Assembly: GCF_025466085.1 (NCBI RefSeq)
Contig: NZ_JANLOD010000068.1
Location: 186,001-250,000, forward strand
DNA: 64,000 nt
DNA from: Pseudomonas sp. 14P_8.1_Bac3
GTDB lineage: Bacteria > Pseudomonadota > Gammaproteobacteria > Pseudomonadales > Pseudomonadaceae
Reading direction: 5' to 3'
Part shown: positions 17,066 to 26,783 of the stretch, in pieces
Numbering within the stretch: position 1 is the first letter of the stretch
How the letters are laid out: each line of letters starts with the position of its first letter
Notes under the pieces: generated by a model
Told to the model about the DNA's origin: nothing
The model's input: only the letters and a program-made list of their open reading frames with translations
The model's database searches: none
Position numbers and translations under genes: made by a program

Positions 17066-20000
17066 ATGGGTGATCGGCACGACTATGTGGCCCTCGAATG
17101 GGTCAAAGGCGAGATTGCCGAAACGCTGAAAGTGGCTCACCAGGCGATTGAAACGTTGCTGGATGACCCTCAGGCGACGCACGCCCTCAGTGATTGCCTG
17201 GCGTGCGTCCATCAGGTTCATGGCAGTCTGCAGATGGTCGAGTTCTATGGCGCGGCCCTGCTCGCTGAAGAAATGGAGCAACTGGCCAACGCCTTGCTGC
17301 AGGACCGCGTCAGCCATCGTGACGAGGCGATTCACCTATTGCTGCAAGCCCTCGGGCAGTTGCCGATCTACCTCGACCGCATCCAGGGCGCGCGCCGCGA
17401 CCTGCCGCTGGTGGTGTTGCCGCTGATCAACGATCTGCGCAGCGCCCGTGGCGACAGCCTGTTGTCGGAAACCAGCCTGTTCGCCCCGCAACTGCCGGAC
17501 CTGGCGCCGCTGGACGAAGAATCCCTGGCGCGTCTGGAGCCGGCGGACCTGCCGAATGTGCTGCGCAAATGGCGTCAGATGTTGCAGATGGCCCTGGTCG
17601 GATTACTGCGCGAGCAGGATGACGACACCCACCTCGGGTATCTGGCCAAGGTGTTTTCACGTCTCGAAGGGCTGTGCGGCAACGCGCCTTTAAGCTCGTT
17701 GTGGCAAGTCGCTTCGGCGCTGGTCGAAGGCATGCGCGGCGGCGCGGTTGCCAACAGCCCGGCGTTGCGCAGCTTGTTCCGGGACGCCGACAAAGAACTC
17801 AAGCGCCTGCTCGAACAGGGCATGTCGGCGATCAATCAGCCGGCGCCGCCGGAGTTGCTCAAAAGCTTGCTGTTCTACCTCGCCAAGGCCGAACACCCCA
17901 CCGGGCAGATGCTGACCATGAAAGATCGCTACGGACTGGACGACGCGTTGCCTGACAGCGCAATGGTCGACGAAGAACGCGCGCGGCTGGCCGGCCCTGA
18001 CCGTGACGCCATGCGTTCGGTACTGGCCGCGTTGTGTGAAGAACTGGTTCGGGTAAAAGAGCGCCTCGACCTGTTCGTGCGCAGCGACCGCCAGCACACT
18101 TCCGATCTGGAAAGCCTGCTCGCGCCGTTGCGGCAGATCGCCGACACCCTGGCGGTGCTTGGTTTCGGCCAGCCGCGCAAGGTCATCATCGACCAGCTCG
18201 CCGTGGTGCTCAGCCTCGCCCAGGGACAGCGCGAACCCAACGACGCGATCCTCATGGACGTCGCCGGGGCCTTGCTCTACGTCGAGGCGACACTGGCTGG
18301 CATGGTCGGCACCGTCGAGCCGGAAAGCCAGGAAGACAGCCGCCTGCCGACCACCGACCTGACGCAGATCCACCAGATCGTGATCAAGGAAGTGCGCATC
18401 TGCCTGCAACAGGCCAAGGACATGATCGTCGATTACATCGATGCCGACTGGGATCGCCAGCATTTGCTGGGGTTACCGGCCTTGCTCAGCCAAGTGCGCG
18501 GCGCGCTGGCGATGATTCCGCTGAGCCGTGCGGCGAGCCTGATCGATGCCTGCAACCACTTCATTCGCGAGCACTTGCTGCCGTACCCGGACGCGCCTGA
18601 CTGGGAAGAGCTGGACAGCCTGGCCGACGTCATCACCAGCCTCGAGTATTACCTGGAACGCTTGAGTGACGACCCCGAAGCGGCCGGTGAACAGTTGCTC
18701 GACGTCGCGGAAAAAAGCCTGGCGTCACTCGGCTTTTTCCCCAGTGAGCAGAATGTGCCGGTGCTGGAGGATGTACTCAGCCCGAGCGAAGCGCAGGTCA
18801 TGCAGGACATGCAGGAACTGGACGACCCGGACGTCGTCCAGACCCTGGCCGACGTGCTGGCCAATCCGGTGTCGGCCGTCAACCCACCCGCGCTGACCAC
18901 GCCGGGCAGCCTGTTGCCGCCGCCCACTGGGGAAGCGCCGGTGGACGAAGAGTTGCGCGAAGTGTTCCTCGAAGAAACCGATGAAGTCCTGGACATTCTT
19001 CGGCAGCAGTTGCCGCGCTGGGCGGCTGAGCCGGGGAATGAAGCGGCGCTGATCGAATTGCGCCGGGCCTTCCACACGCTCAAAGGCAGCGGGCGCATGG
19101 TTCGTGCGCTGGTGCTGGGTGAGCTGGCGTGGGCCGTGGAAAACCTGCTCAACCGTGTGCTGGAGCACAGCGTCGAGCCTGGTCCATTAGTGCAGAAACT
19201 GCTCGACGACGTGCTGAATTTGCTGCCGGAGTTGGTGGCCGAATATGCCGACCATGCCCAGCGTCAGCGCAACGACGTCGATCAGTTGGCCGCACGCGCC
19301 CATGCCCTCGCCAAGGGCGACGAGCCGTTGGCCGATGAGGACGTGCAGGACGTCGCGGCCCTCGACCCGTTGTTGCTGGAGATCTTCCGCAACGAGGCCG
19401 AGACCCACCTGGCCAGTCTCAACCGCTTCCTCGATCAGGCCGCCGAGCATGTGCCGTTGCAGGCCAGCGACGAGTTGCAGCGGGCGCTGCACACCCTCAA
19501 GGGCAGCGCCTCGATGGCCGGCGTGTTGCCGATTGTCGAGCTGGCGACGCCGCTGGATCAACTCGCCCGCGAGTACAAGGCGCACTTGATTGCGCTGGAC
19601 CTGGACGAGGTCGAACTGCTGCTGGAAGCCGAAGGCCTGTTCCGTCTCGGGCTGCGCCAGCTCAAGGTCGATCCGCTGGCAGAAATTCCCGGTGCGCGGT
19701 CACTGATCGAAAGGACCCAGGCACGGCTGGCCGAACGTCTGGAAACACTGTTGACTGCGCCGAGCACGGCGCTGCGCACCAAGCGCGATCCGCAGCTGAT
19801 CAACAATTTCCTGGCCCAGGGCATGGACATCCTGCTGGACGCCGAAAACCTGTTGCAGCGCTGGCAGCAGCATCCCGGCGAACGTCAGGAACTCAGTGCC
19901 TTACTGGACGAATTGACCACCCTCGGCGAAGGCGCGCACCTGGCCGACCTGCACCCGGTGGACGAACTCTGCGAAGCCTTGTTGGACCTGTATGGCGCGG

Positions 20001-23000
20001 TGGAAGAAAGCAGCCTCGCGGTCAGCGACCGGTTTTTTCACGAGGCGCAAGGCGCCCACGAAGCGCTGATCAACATGCTCGACGAACTGGCAGCGGGTCA
20101 GGAGGTCAGCTCGCAACCGCAGCGCATCCGCGCCTTGCGCGACTTGCTCGATGAAAGCCTCGACCCCTCGGCCATGGGCCTGATTCGCAGCGACGGCAGC
20201 CGTACCCTGAGCATTCGCGACCTGGGCGATGCCACCGCCGAACTCGAACGCACGCTCCCCCCTATACCTGTAGGAGCGAGCTCGCTCGCGAAAACTCCAC
20301 AGACACCGCATTTACCCAATGACCCCGCGGCACCGTTAGCGCCCATCGCGAGCGAGCTCGCTCCTACAGAGAAACTCGATGATGAGATCGTTTCGATATT
20401 TCTCGAAGAAGCCGTCGATATTCTCGAAAGCGCTGGCCAGGCCTTGCAACGCTGGCTGAACGACCCGGAAAACGCCGCGCCGCTGCTCTCGTTGCACCGG
20501 GATTTGCACACGCTCAAGGGCGGTGCGCGGATGGCCGAGGTCGAGCCGGTCGGTGACCTCGCCCATGAGCTGGAAAGCCTCTATGAAGGGCTGGTCGATC
20601 GCCGCTACAACCACAGCGAAGCGCTGGCGCAGCTGCTGCAACGGAGCCATGACCACCTGGCTCGACTGCTTGAGCAGTTGCAAAACCAGAAGCCGTTGGG
20701 TGATCCACGTGAACTGATCGAGGACATTCGCGACTTCCGTCAGGGCAATGCCGCCACGCCTGAAACCGTCGAGACGCCACGGGCGGAAGTGTCGCCGGGG
20801 CATGACCCCGAGTTGCTGGAGATCTTCCTCGAAGAAGGCTTCGACATCATCGAAAACTCCGGTGCGGCGCTGGTGCGCTGGCAGGCCGAACCGTCGAACC
20901 GGCAAGAAGTGGAAACCCTGCTGCGCGATCTGCACACCCTCAAGGGCGGTGCGCGGATGGTGGAGATCGCGCCGATCGGCGACCTGGCCCATGAACTGGA
21001 ATTTCTTTATGAAGGTTTGTCCGCCGGGGCGCTGAAACCGACGGCGGCGCTGTTCGGGTTGTTGCAGAGCAGCCATGACCGGCTGGCGCAGATGCTCGAC
21101 GCAGCACGTGCCGGCCAGCCATTGCCGCCGGCGGATCGGCTGATCGAGGCGATCCGCAACTTCAGCCATCCGCACGTGCTGGAAGCGCCGGTTGCGCCGG
21201 CTGTCACCACGCCTAAAGTCGAGATCCCGACGCCGCAAGCCGATGCCGGCGCCGACATGGTCAAGGTCTCGGCGGAGCTGCTCGACGACCTGGTCAACCT
21301 GGCCGGGGAAACCTCGATCTTCCGTGGCCGCATCGAACAACAAGTCAACGATGCGCACGTGGCGCTGAACGAGATGGAAACCACCATCGAGCGCATGCTC
21401 GATCAATTGCGCCGGCTTGATACCGAAACCCAGGGGCGGATTCTCAGCCGTCAGCAAGCCGATGCCGAACGCTTGGGCTATGAAGAATTCGATCCGCTGG
21501 AAATGGACCGTCATTCGCAGTTGCAGCAATTGTCGCGGGCGCTGTTCGAATCCGCCTCCGACCTGCTCGACCTCAAGGAAACCCTCGACCGGCGCAACCA
21601 GGACGCGGAGAACCTGTTGCAGCAGCAGGGCCGCATCAACACCGAATTGCAGGAAGGCCTGATGCGCACGCGCATGGTGCCGTTCGAGCGGATGCTGCCG
21701 CGCTTGAAACGCATTGTCCGCCAGGTCTCCAGCGAGCTGGGCAAAGACGTGGAGTTCGTGGTCGGCAACGCCGAAGGCGAGATGGACCGTAACGTCCTCG
21801 AGCGCATGGCCGCGCCGCTGGAACACATGTTGCGCAACGCCGTGGATCATGGCCTCGAATCTACCGATGTACGTCTGGCAGCCGGCAAGCCGGCGCAGGG
21901 GCGGATCACCCTCGACCTGTCCCGCGAGGGCGGCGACATGGTTTTCGACATCCGCGACGACGGCGCCGGCGTGCCGCTGGACGCGGTGCGGCGCAAGGCG
22001 ATCAAGCGTGGCATGCTGGCCCCGGACAGCGACATCAGCGACCGCGACGTGCTGCAATTCATTCTGCAGCCGGGGTTCTCCACCGCCGAAAAAATCACCC
22101 AGATTTCCGGGCGCGGCGTCGGCATGGACGTGGTTCATGAAGAGGTCCGGCAACTGGGCGGCAGCATGAGCATCGACTCGGTGCCGGGGCAGGGCGTGCA
22201 CTTTCGCATTCGCCTGCCGTTCACCGTGTCGGTCAACCGCGCGCTGATGGTGCAATGCGCCGAGGATCAATATGCGATCCCGCTGAACACCATCGACGGC
22301 ATCGTGCGGGTGCTGCCCAATGAGCTCGAAGGGCATTATCGACTTGATCCGCCGACCTACAAATACGCTGGGCAACACTATGAACTGTGCTACCTCGGCG
22401 AACTGCTGAACACCAGTACGCGTCCAAAACTGCTGGGCCAAAGCCTGCCGTTGCCGGTGTTGCTGGTGCAATGCAACGAGCGGCACATCGCGGTGCAGGT
22501 CGATGCCATGGCTGGCACCCGGGAGATCGTGGTGAAAAGCCTCGGCCCGCAATTCGCGGCAGTGCAGGGCTTGTCCGGGGCGACGATCCTGGGCGATGGC
22601 CGGGTGGTGCTGATTCTCGATTTGCTCGCGCCGATTCGCGCGATGCAGACGCGCTTGTCGCAGCGATCGCAGGTGCAGGACAGCGAACCCGAGCCGCACA
22701 AACCCTTGCTGGTGCTGGTGGTCGACGATTCGGTCACCGTGCGCAAGGTCACCAGTCGCTTGCTTGAGCGTCACGGCATGAATGTGCTGACCGCCAAGGA
22801 TGGCGTCGATGCCATGCTGCTGCTGGAGGAGCACATGCCCGACCTGATGCTGCTGGACATCGAAATGCCGCGCATGGACGGCTTCGAAGTCGCCACCCAG
22901 GTGCGCGCCGACGAACGCTTGCGGCACCTGCCGATCATCATGATCACCTCGCGCACCGGCCAGAAACACCGCGACCGCGCCATGGCCATCGGCGTCAACG

Positions 23001-23074
23001 ACTACCTCGGCAAGCCGTACCAGGAATCGGTGCTGCTCGACAGCATCGCCTTGTGGAGCAAAACCCATGCTTGA
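17066..23074 (+). CDS. chpA: Hybrid chemotaxis kinase ChpA (PilL)
   Basis: 2002 aa, shorter than the ~2470-aa PAO1 protein. It starts MGDRHDYVALEWVKGEI (17066; the earlier Met is not conserved). An N-terminal FimL-like/atypical Hpt region comes first. Four canonical Hpt domains follow, with phospho-His in HTLKG at ~670, 809, 1148 and 1290. Then come the CheA dimerisation and kinase core (N box 'HMLRNAVDHGLES' ~1590, G boxes 'DIRDDGAGV' and 'GRGVGMDVV'), a CheW-like domain, and a C-terminal receiver (acceptor in 'LMLLDIEMPRMDGF'). It phosphorylates PilG/PilH. A complete REPIN lies in frame in the linker at residues ~1068-1101. Confidence 0.96.
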   Translation: MGDRHDYVALEWVKGEIAETLKVAHQAIETLLDDPQATHALSDCLACVHQVHGSLQMVEFYGAALLAEEMEQLANALLQDRVSHRDEAIHLLLQALGQLPIYLDRIQGARRDLPLVVLPLINDLRSARGDSLLSETSLFAPQLPDLAPLDEESLARLEPADLPNVLRKWRQMLQMALVGLLREQDDDTHLGYLAKVFSRLEGLCGNAPLSSLWQVASALVEGMRGGAVANSPALRSLFRDADKELKRLLEQGMSAINQPAPPELLKSLLFYLAKAEHPTGQMLTMKDRYGLDDALPDSAMVDEERARLAGPDRDAMRSVLAALCEELVRVKERLDLFVRSDRQHTSDLESLLAPLRQIADTLAVLGFGQPRKVIIDQLAVVLSLAQGQREPNDAILMDVAGALLYVEATLAGMVGTVEPESQEDSRLPTTDLTQIHQIVIKEVRICLQQAKDMIVDYIDADWDRQHLLGLPALLSQVRGALAMIPLSRAASLIDACNHFIREHLLPYPDAPDWEELDSLADVITSLEYYLERLSDDPEAAGEQLLDVAEKSLASLGFFPSEQNVPVLEDVLSPSEAQVMQDMQELDDPDVVQTLADVLANPVSAVNPPALTTPGSLLPPPTGEAPVDEELREVFLEETDEVLDILRQQLPRWAAEPGNEAALIELRRAFHTLKGSGRMVRALVLGELAWAVENLLNRVLEHSVEPGPLVQKLLDDVLNLLPELVAEYADHAQRQRNDVDQLAARAHALAKGDEPLADEDVQDVAALDPLLLEIFRNEAETHLASLNRFLDQAAEHVPLQASDELQRALHTLKGSASMAGVLPIVELATPLDQLAREYKAHLIALDLDEVELLLEAEGLFRLGLRQLKVDPLAEIPGARSLIERTQARLAERLETLLTAPSTALRTKRDPQLINNFLAQGMDILLDAENLLQRWQQHPGERQELSALLDELTTLGEGAHLADLHPVDELCEALLDLYGAVEESSLAVSDRFFHEAQGAHEALINMLDELAAGQEVSSQPQRIRALRDLLDESLDPSAMGLIRSDGSRTLSIRDLGDATAELERTLPPIPVGASSLAKTPQTPHLPNDPAAPLAPIASELAPTEKLDDEIVSIFLEEAVDILESAGQALQRWLNDPENAAPLLSLHRDLHTLKGGARMAEVEPVGDLAHELESLYEGLVDRRYNHSEALAQLLQRSHDHLARLLEQLQNQKPLGDPRELIEDIRDFRQGNAATPETVETPRAEVSPGHDPELLEIFLEEGFDIIENSGAALVRWQAEPSNRQEVETLLRDLHTLKGGARMVEIAPIGDLAHELEFLYEGLSAGALKPTAALFGLLQSSHDRLAQMLDAARAGQPLPPADRLIEAIRNFSHPHVLEAPVAPAVTTPKVEIPTPQADAGADMVKVSAELLDDLVNLAGETSIFRGRIEQQVNDAHVALNEMETTIERMLDQLRRLDTETQGRILSRQQADAERLGYEEFDPLEMDRHSQLQQLSRALFESASDLLDLKETLDRRNQDAENLLQQQGRINTELQEGLMRTRMVPFERMLPRLKRIVRQVSSELGKDVEFVVGNAEGEMDRNVLERMAAPLEHMLRNAVDHGLESTDVRLAAGKPAQGRITLDLSREGGDMVFDIRDDGAGVPLDAVRRKAIKRGMLAPDSDISDRDVLQFILQPGFSTAEKITQISGRGVGMDVVHEEVRQLGGSMSIDSVPGQGVHFRIRLPFTVSVNRALMVQCAEDQYAIPLNTIDGIVRVLPNELEGHYRLDPPTYKYAGQHYELCYLGELLNTSTRPKLLGQSLPLPVLLVQCNERHIAVQVDAMAGTREIVVKSLGPQFAAVQGLSGATILGDGRVVLILDLLAPIRAMQTRLSQRSQVQDSEPEPHKPLLVLVVDDSVTVRKVTSRLLERHGMNVLTAKDGVDAMLLLEEHMPDLMLLDIEMPRMDGFEVATQVRADERLRHLPIIMITSRTGQKHRDRAMAIGVNDYLGKPYQESVLLDSIALWSKTHA
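20268..20369. repeat. REPIN inside the chpA reading frame
   Basis: Two perfect inverted 24-bp REP arms (20268-20291 and 20346-20369) flank a 54-bp spacer. The 102-bp element equals exactly 34 codons and contains no stop in the chpA frame. It encodes a Pro/Ala/Ser-rich linker just before the third canonical Hpt domain. The arms belong to the same family (GGAGCGAGCTCGCTCGCGA) as intergenic REPs in the window. Confidence 0.95.
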
Positions 23075-23522
23075 ACACCGCACCAGCAACCTCACGGGCC
23101 TGCTGTTGCCGTTGGCTGACCGCCACCTGATTCTGCCCAACGTCGCGGTTGCCGAGTTGATCGACTACCAATCCAGCGCCTTCGACCTCGACACGCCGCC
23201 CTGGTACCTGGGGCGGGTGATGTGGCGAGAGCGGCAGATTCCGCTGCTGAGTTTCGAATCGGCCTGTGGACAGAAAATCGTCATCGGCGAGCGGGCGCGG
23301 ATTGTCATCCTCAATGCCCTGGGTGGACGGCCTGAACTTAAATTCATCGCGATGCTGGTGCAAGGGATTCCGCGGTCTTACAAGCTCGATAGCCAGCTGA
23401 GTTATGTGGATGTGCCGCTGTGCGCGCTGGAGCAGGCGGCCGTGCAAGTGGCTGACCAAGTCGCCAAGGTGCCGGATTTGTTGGCGCTGGAGGAGTTGTT
23501 GGTAAGCACCGGGCTCGTCTGA
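23067..23522 (+). CDS. chpC: CheW-domain chemotaxis protein ChpC
   Basis: 151 aa CheW-like domain: 'GLLLPLADRHLILPNVAVAE' at the N terminus, 'WYLGRVMWRERQIPLLSFES' near residue 50. It overlaps the chpA stop by 8 bp, so it is translationally coupled. In PAO1 chpB (methylesterase) lies between chpA and chpC; here it is missing. ChpC probably links further receptors to ChpA; it is the last recognisable gene of the cluster. Confidence 0.93.
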   Translation: MLEHRTSNLTGLLLPLADRHLILPNVAVAELIDYQSSAFDLDTPPWYLGRVMWRERQIPLLSFESACGQKIVIGERARIVILNALGGRPELKFIAMLVQGIPRSYKLDSQLSYVDVPLCALEQAAVQVADQVAKVPDLLALEELLVSTGLV

Positions 23523-23558
23523 CGGACCCGGTCGTGCCGCTTCCAAGTCACCAACGAC

Positions 23559-24121
23559 CCCTGTGGGAGCGGGCTTGCCCGCAAATAGGCCAGCACATCC
23601 AACATCTGTGTCGCCTGACATTCCGCTTTCGCGAGCAAGCCCGCTCCCACAGTAGGTCGCTGTCGTGCACGAATGCGGAGTACACCCACGATCCCTGTGG
23701 GAGCGGGCTTGCCCGCGCAGAGGCCAGCACATCCAGCATCGTTGTCGGCTGACATTCCGCTTTCGCGAGCAAGCCCGCTCCCACAGTTGATTGCTGTCGT
23801 GCACGAATGCGGAGTACACCCACGATCCCTGTGGGAGCAGGCTTGCCCGCGAAGAAGCCAGCACATCCAACACCGTTGTCGGCTGACATTCCGCTTTCGC
23901 GAGCAAGCCCGCTCCCACAGTAGGTCGCTGTCGTGCACGAATGCGGAGTACACCCACGATCCCTGTGGGAGCGGGCTTGCCCGCGAAGAGGCCAGCACAT
24001 CCAGCATCTGTGTCGCCTGACATTCCGCTTTCGCGAGCAAGCCCGCTCCCACAGTTGATTGCTGTCGTGCACGAATGCGGAGTACACCAACGATCCCTGT
24101 GGGAGCGGGCCTGCCCGCGAA
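23559..24121. repeat. Tandem REPIN array, 134-bp period
   Basis: Four consecutive copies of a unit start at 23561, 23695, 23829 and 23963, exactly 134 bp apart. A terminal partial copy (one REP arm) starts at 24097. Each unit holds a forward REP (CTGTGGGAGCGGGCTTGCCC), a ~40-bp spacer with 'GGCCAGCACATCCA', an inverted REP, and a conserved joint 'GTCGTGCACGAATGCGGAG'. Copies differ at a few positions and alternate between two versions of the joint (AGTAGGTCGC / AGTTGATTGC). It fills the gap between chpC and mdcA. Confidence 0.95.
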
Positions 24122-24237
24122 GGCGTCGGTAGCTCCAACCATTAACTTAAGCGTAACGATCCACCACTTTACTTGATTGATGCCCCCACCCAACCCTCCT
24201 AAGGTGAGCCCCACGACAGCGAACCCGTGGAGTGGTC

Positions 24238-25908
24238 ATGACAACAACAATATCCCCCGACTCGCGATGGACGCGGCGGCGCAGCGAGAAGCAGCGGCGC
24301 CTTGAGTTGGTCAAGGGCCTGGCCGACGGTGTGGTCTTGCCCACCGAAAACATCGTGGCGGCGCTCGAGGCGTTGATTCTGCCGGGCGACCGTGTGGTGC
24401 TGGAGGGCAACAACCAGAAGCAGGCGGATTTCCTTTCGCGCTCCCTGGCAAAAGCCGATCCGGGCAAGCTGCACGACCTGCACATGATCATGCCTAGCGT
24501 TGGTCGCGCCGAGCACCTGGACCTGTTCGAGCGCGGCATCGCCCGCAAGCTCGACTTTTCCTTCGCCGGCACCCAGAGCCTGCGCATCAGCCAGCTCCTG
24601 GAAGACGGTCTGCTGGAAATTGGCGCCATTCACACCTACATCGAACTCTACGCACGGCTGGTGGTGGACCTGATTCCCAACGTCGTGCTCTCGGCCGGTT
24701 TCATGGCCGACCGCGCCGGCAACATCTACACCGGGCCCAGTACTGAAGACACGCCGGCGCTGATCGAACCGGCGGCCTTCAGCGACGGCATCGTCATCGT
24801 CCAGGTCAATCAATTGGTGGACGATGTCACTGATTTACCTCGCGTCGATATTCCGGCGTCCTGGGTCGATTTCGTGGTGGTGGCCGACAAGCCGTTCTAC
24901 ATCGAGCCGCTGTTCACCCGCGATCCCCGGCACATCAAGCCGGTGCACGTGCTGATGGCGATGATGGCGATCCGCGGGATCTACGAAAAACACAACGTGC
25001 AGTCGCTGAACCACGGCATCGGCTTCAACACCGCCGCCATCGAACTGATCCTGCCCACCTACGGCGAATCCCTCGGCCTCAAAGGCAAGATCTGCCGCAA
25101 CTGGACACTCAATCCGCACCCGACCCTGATCCCCGCCATCGAAAGCGGCTGGGTCGAGAGCGTGCATTGTTTTGGCACGGAACTGGGCATGGAACACTAC
25201 ATCGCCGCGCGGCCGGATGTGTTCTTCACCGGGCGCGACGGCTCCCTGCGTTCCAACCGGATGTTCAGTCAATTGGCCGGGCAATACGCGGTGGACCTGT
25301 TCATCGGCGCAACCCTGCAAGTCGATGGCGACGGCCATTCCTCCACCGTGACCCGTGGCCGCCTCGCCGGTTTCGGCGGCGCGCCGAACATGGGCCACGA
25401 CCCGCGCGGTCGCCGTCACGGCACGCCGGCCTGGCTCGACATGCGCCACGGTGATGGACCGGAGCCCCTGCTCGAACGCGGCAAGAAACTCGTGGTGCAA
25501 ATGGTCGAGACGTTCCAGGAAGGCGGCAAACCGACCTTCGTCGAAACCCTTGATGCGGTCGACGTGGCGAAGAAAAGCGGTATGCCGCTGGCACCGATCA
25601 TGATTTACGGCGACGACGTCACCCATTTGCTGACCGAAGAAGGCATCGCCTACCTGTACAAGGCGCGTTCGCTGGAAGAGCGTCAGGCGATGATCGCCGC
25701 CGTCGCTGGCGTGACCGTCATCGGCCTGCGGCACAACCCGAAAGACACCGCACGCATGCGCCGCGAAGGCTTGATCGCCTTGCCGGAAGACCTCGGCATC
25801 CGTCGCACCGACGCCACCCGCGAATTGCTCGCCGCGAAAAGCGTGGCGGATCTGGTCGAGTGGTCTGGCGGCCTCTACAACCCGCCCGCCAAATTCAGGA
25901 GCTGGTAA
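24238..25908 (+). CDS. mdcA: Malonate decarboxylase subunit alpha (acetyl-ACP:malonate ACP transferase)
   Basis: 556 aa. CoA-transferase-like enzyme starting MTTTISPDSRWTRRR; the GTG two codons upstream is less likely. Typical stretches are 'GDRVVLEGNNQKQADFLSRS', 'SAGFMADRAGNIYTGPSTED' and 'GFGGAPNMGHDPRGRRHGTP'. It swaps acetyl for malonyl on the MdcC thiol, the first half-reaction of biotin-independent malonate decarboxylation. It is first gene of the mdc operon; the 116-bp leader between the REPIN array and its ATG must contain the promoter. Confidence 0.97.
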   Translation: MTTTISPDSRWTRRRSEKQRRLELVKGLADGVVLPTENIVAALEALILPGDRVVLEGNNQKQADFLSRSLAKADPGKLHDLHMIMPSVGRAEHLDLFERGIARKLDFSFAGTQSLRISQLLEDGLLEIGAIHTYIELYARLVVDLIPNVVLSAGFMADRAGNIYTGPSTEDTPALIEPAAFSDGIVIVQVNQLVDDVTDLPRVDIPASWVDFVVVADKPFYIEPLFTRDPRHIKPVHVLMAMMAIRGIYEKHNVQSLNHGIGFNTAAIELILPTYGESLGLKGKICRNWTLNPHPTLIPAIESGWVESVHCFGTELGMEHYIAARPDVFFTGRDGSLRSNRMFSQLAGQYAVDLFIGATLQVDGDGHSSTVTRGRLAGFGGAPNMGHDPRGRRHGTPAWLDMRHGDGPEPLLERGKKLVVQMVETFQEGGKPTFVETLDAVDVAKKSGMPLAPIMIYGDDVTHLLTEEGIAYLYKARSLEERQAMIAAVAGVTVIGLRHNPKDTARMRREGLIALPEDLGIRRTDATRELLAAKSVADLVEWSGGLYNPPAKFRSW

Positions 25909-26783
25909 TGCACGCCTTCAACCTGCAACCGAAAACGTTGACCCTGGCCGAACGCCTGGCGGACCTGGCTGTGGACGCGCTGATCGACGAGGCGGACTTG
26001 TCGCCGAAACCGGCGCTGGTCGACCGTCGCGGCAATGGCGCCCATACCGATTTGCACCTTGGATTGATGCACGCTTCGGCGTTGTCGCTGTGGCCGGCGT
26101 TCAAGGACATGGCGCAAGCGGCGATTGAGATTGGTGAAGTCGGTTTGCCGCTGCGCGAAGCGATCGGGCGGATTGGCCGGGAAGGGGAGCAAGCGATGCT
26201 CGCCACCACCCGCGGCGTGAACACCCATCGCGGGGCGATCTGGGCGTTGGGGCTGCTGGTCACTGCCGCCGCGCTGGAACCTGAATCCACCGCTGCCAGT
26301 GCAATCACCTTGCGCGCTGCGCGCCTGGCGTTGCTCAACGACCGACACGCGCCGCAGTCGCTCAGCCACGGCACGCAAGTCGCGCAGCGATACGGCGCCC
26401 GCGGTGCCCGAGAAGAAGCGCAACTCGGTTTCCCCGCCGTCATGCAACGCGCCTTGCCGCAACTCAAGCTCAGCCGCGCAGCCGGCCATGGCGAACAGAA
26501 TGCCCGGCTCGATGCCTTGCTGGCGATCATGACCCGACTGGCCGACACCTGCGTGCTCTACCGCGCCGGTGAACAGGGTCTGCACGCGATGCAACTCGGG
26601 GCGCAAGCCGTGCTCGACGCCGGCGGCAGCGCCAGCCTCGCCGGTCGCCGCCGTTTGCATGAGCTGGACCAACAATTAATCGCATTGAATGCCTCGCCCG
26701 GTGGCGCTGCGGACCTGCTCGCAGCCTGCCTGTTGATCGACCGTCTCGAGTCGGGCGAACACTTCAACCAGGGAGCGTCTTGA
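25908..26783 (+). CDS. mdcB: Triphosphoribosyl-dephospho-CoA synthase
   Basis: 291 aa, CitG/MdcB family all-helical enzyme: 'LSPKPALVDRRGNGAHTDL', 'TRGVNTHRGAIWALGLLV' and 'GARGAREEAQLGFPAVMQ'. It makes the 2'-(5''-triphosphoribosyl)-3'-dephospho-CoA precursor of the MdcC prosthetic group from ATP and dephospho-CoA. Its ATG overlaps the mdcA stop by one base (TAATG). Confidence 0.96.
   Translation: MHAFNLQPKTLTLAERLADLAVDALIDEADLSPKPALVDRRGNGAHTDLHLGLMHASALSLWPAFKDMAQAAIEIGEVGLPLREAIGRIGREGEQAMLATTRGVNTHRGAIWALGLLVTAAALEPESTAASAITLRAARLALLNDRHAPQSLSHGTQVAQRYGARGAREEAQLGFPAVMQRALPQLKLSRAAGHGEQNARLDALLAIMTRLADTCVLYRAGEQGLHAMQLGAQAVLDAGGSASLAGRRRLHELDQQLIALNASPGGAADLLAACLLIDRLESGEHFNQGAS

Noticed and set aside
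14990..17335. 781-codon antisense open frame over pilJ
   Set aside because: Shadow of a clearly recognised chemoreceptor; low-complexity Gly/Arg/His protein with no domain.
20336..23140. Long (>900 codon) open frame antisense to chpA
   Set aside because: High-GC shadow of the real gene: no family similarity, composition dominated by His/Gln/Arg/Gly, and the sense frame carries recognisable kinase motifs.
23559..24121. CRISPR array
   Set aside because: Repeats recur every 134 bp, the 'spacers' are also conserved between units, and the repeats are inverted REP pairs; no cas genes nearby.
24122..24237. MdcR operator upstream of mdcA
   Set aside because: A few TTAA-like and CTTAAG bits occur but no clear LysR T-N11-A palindrome stands out from background.
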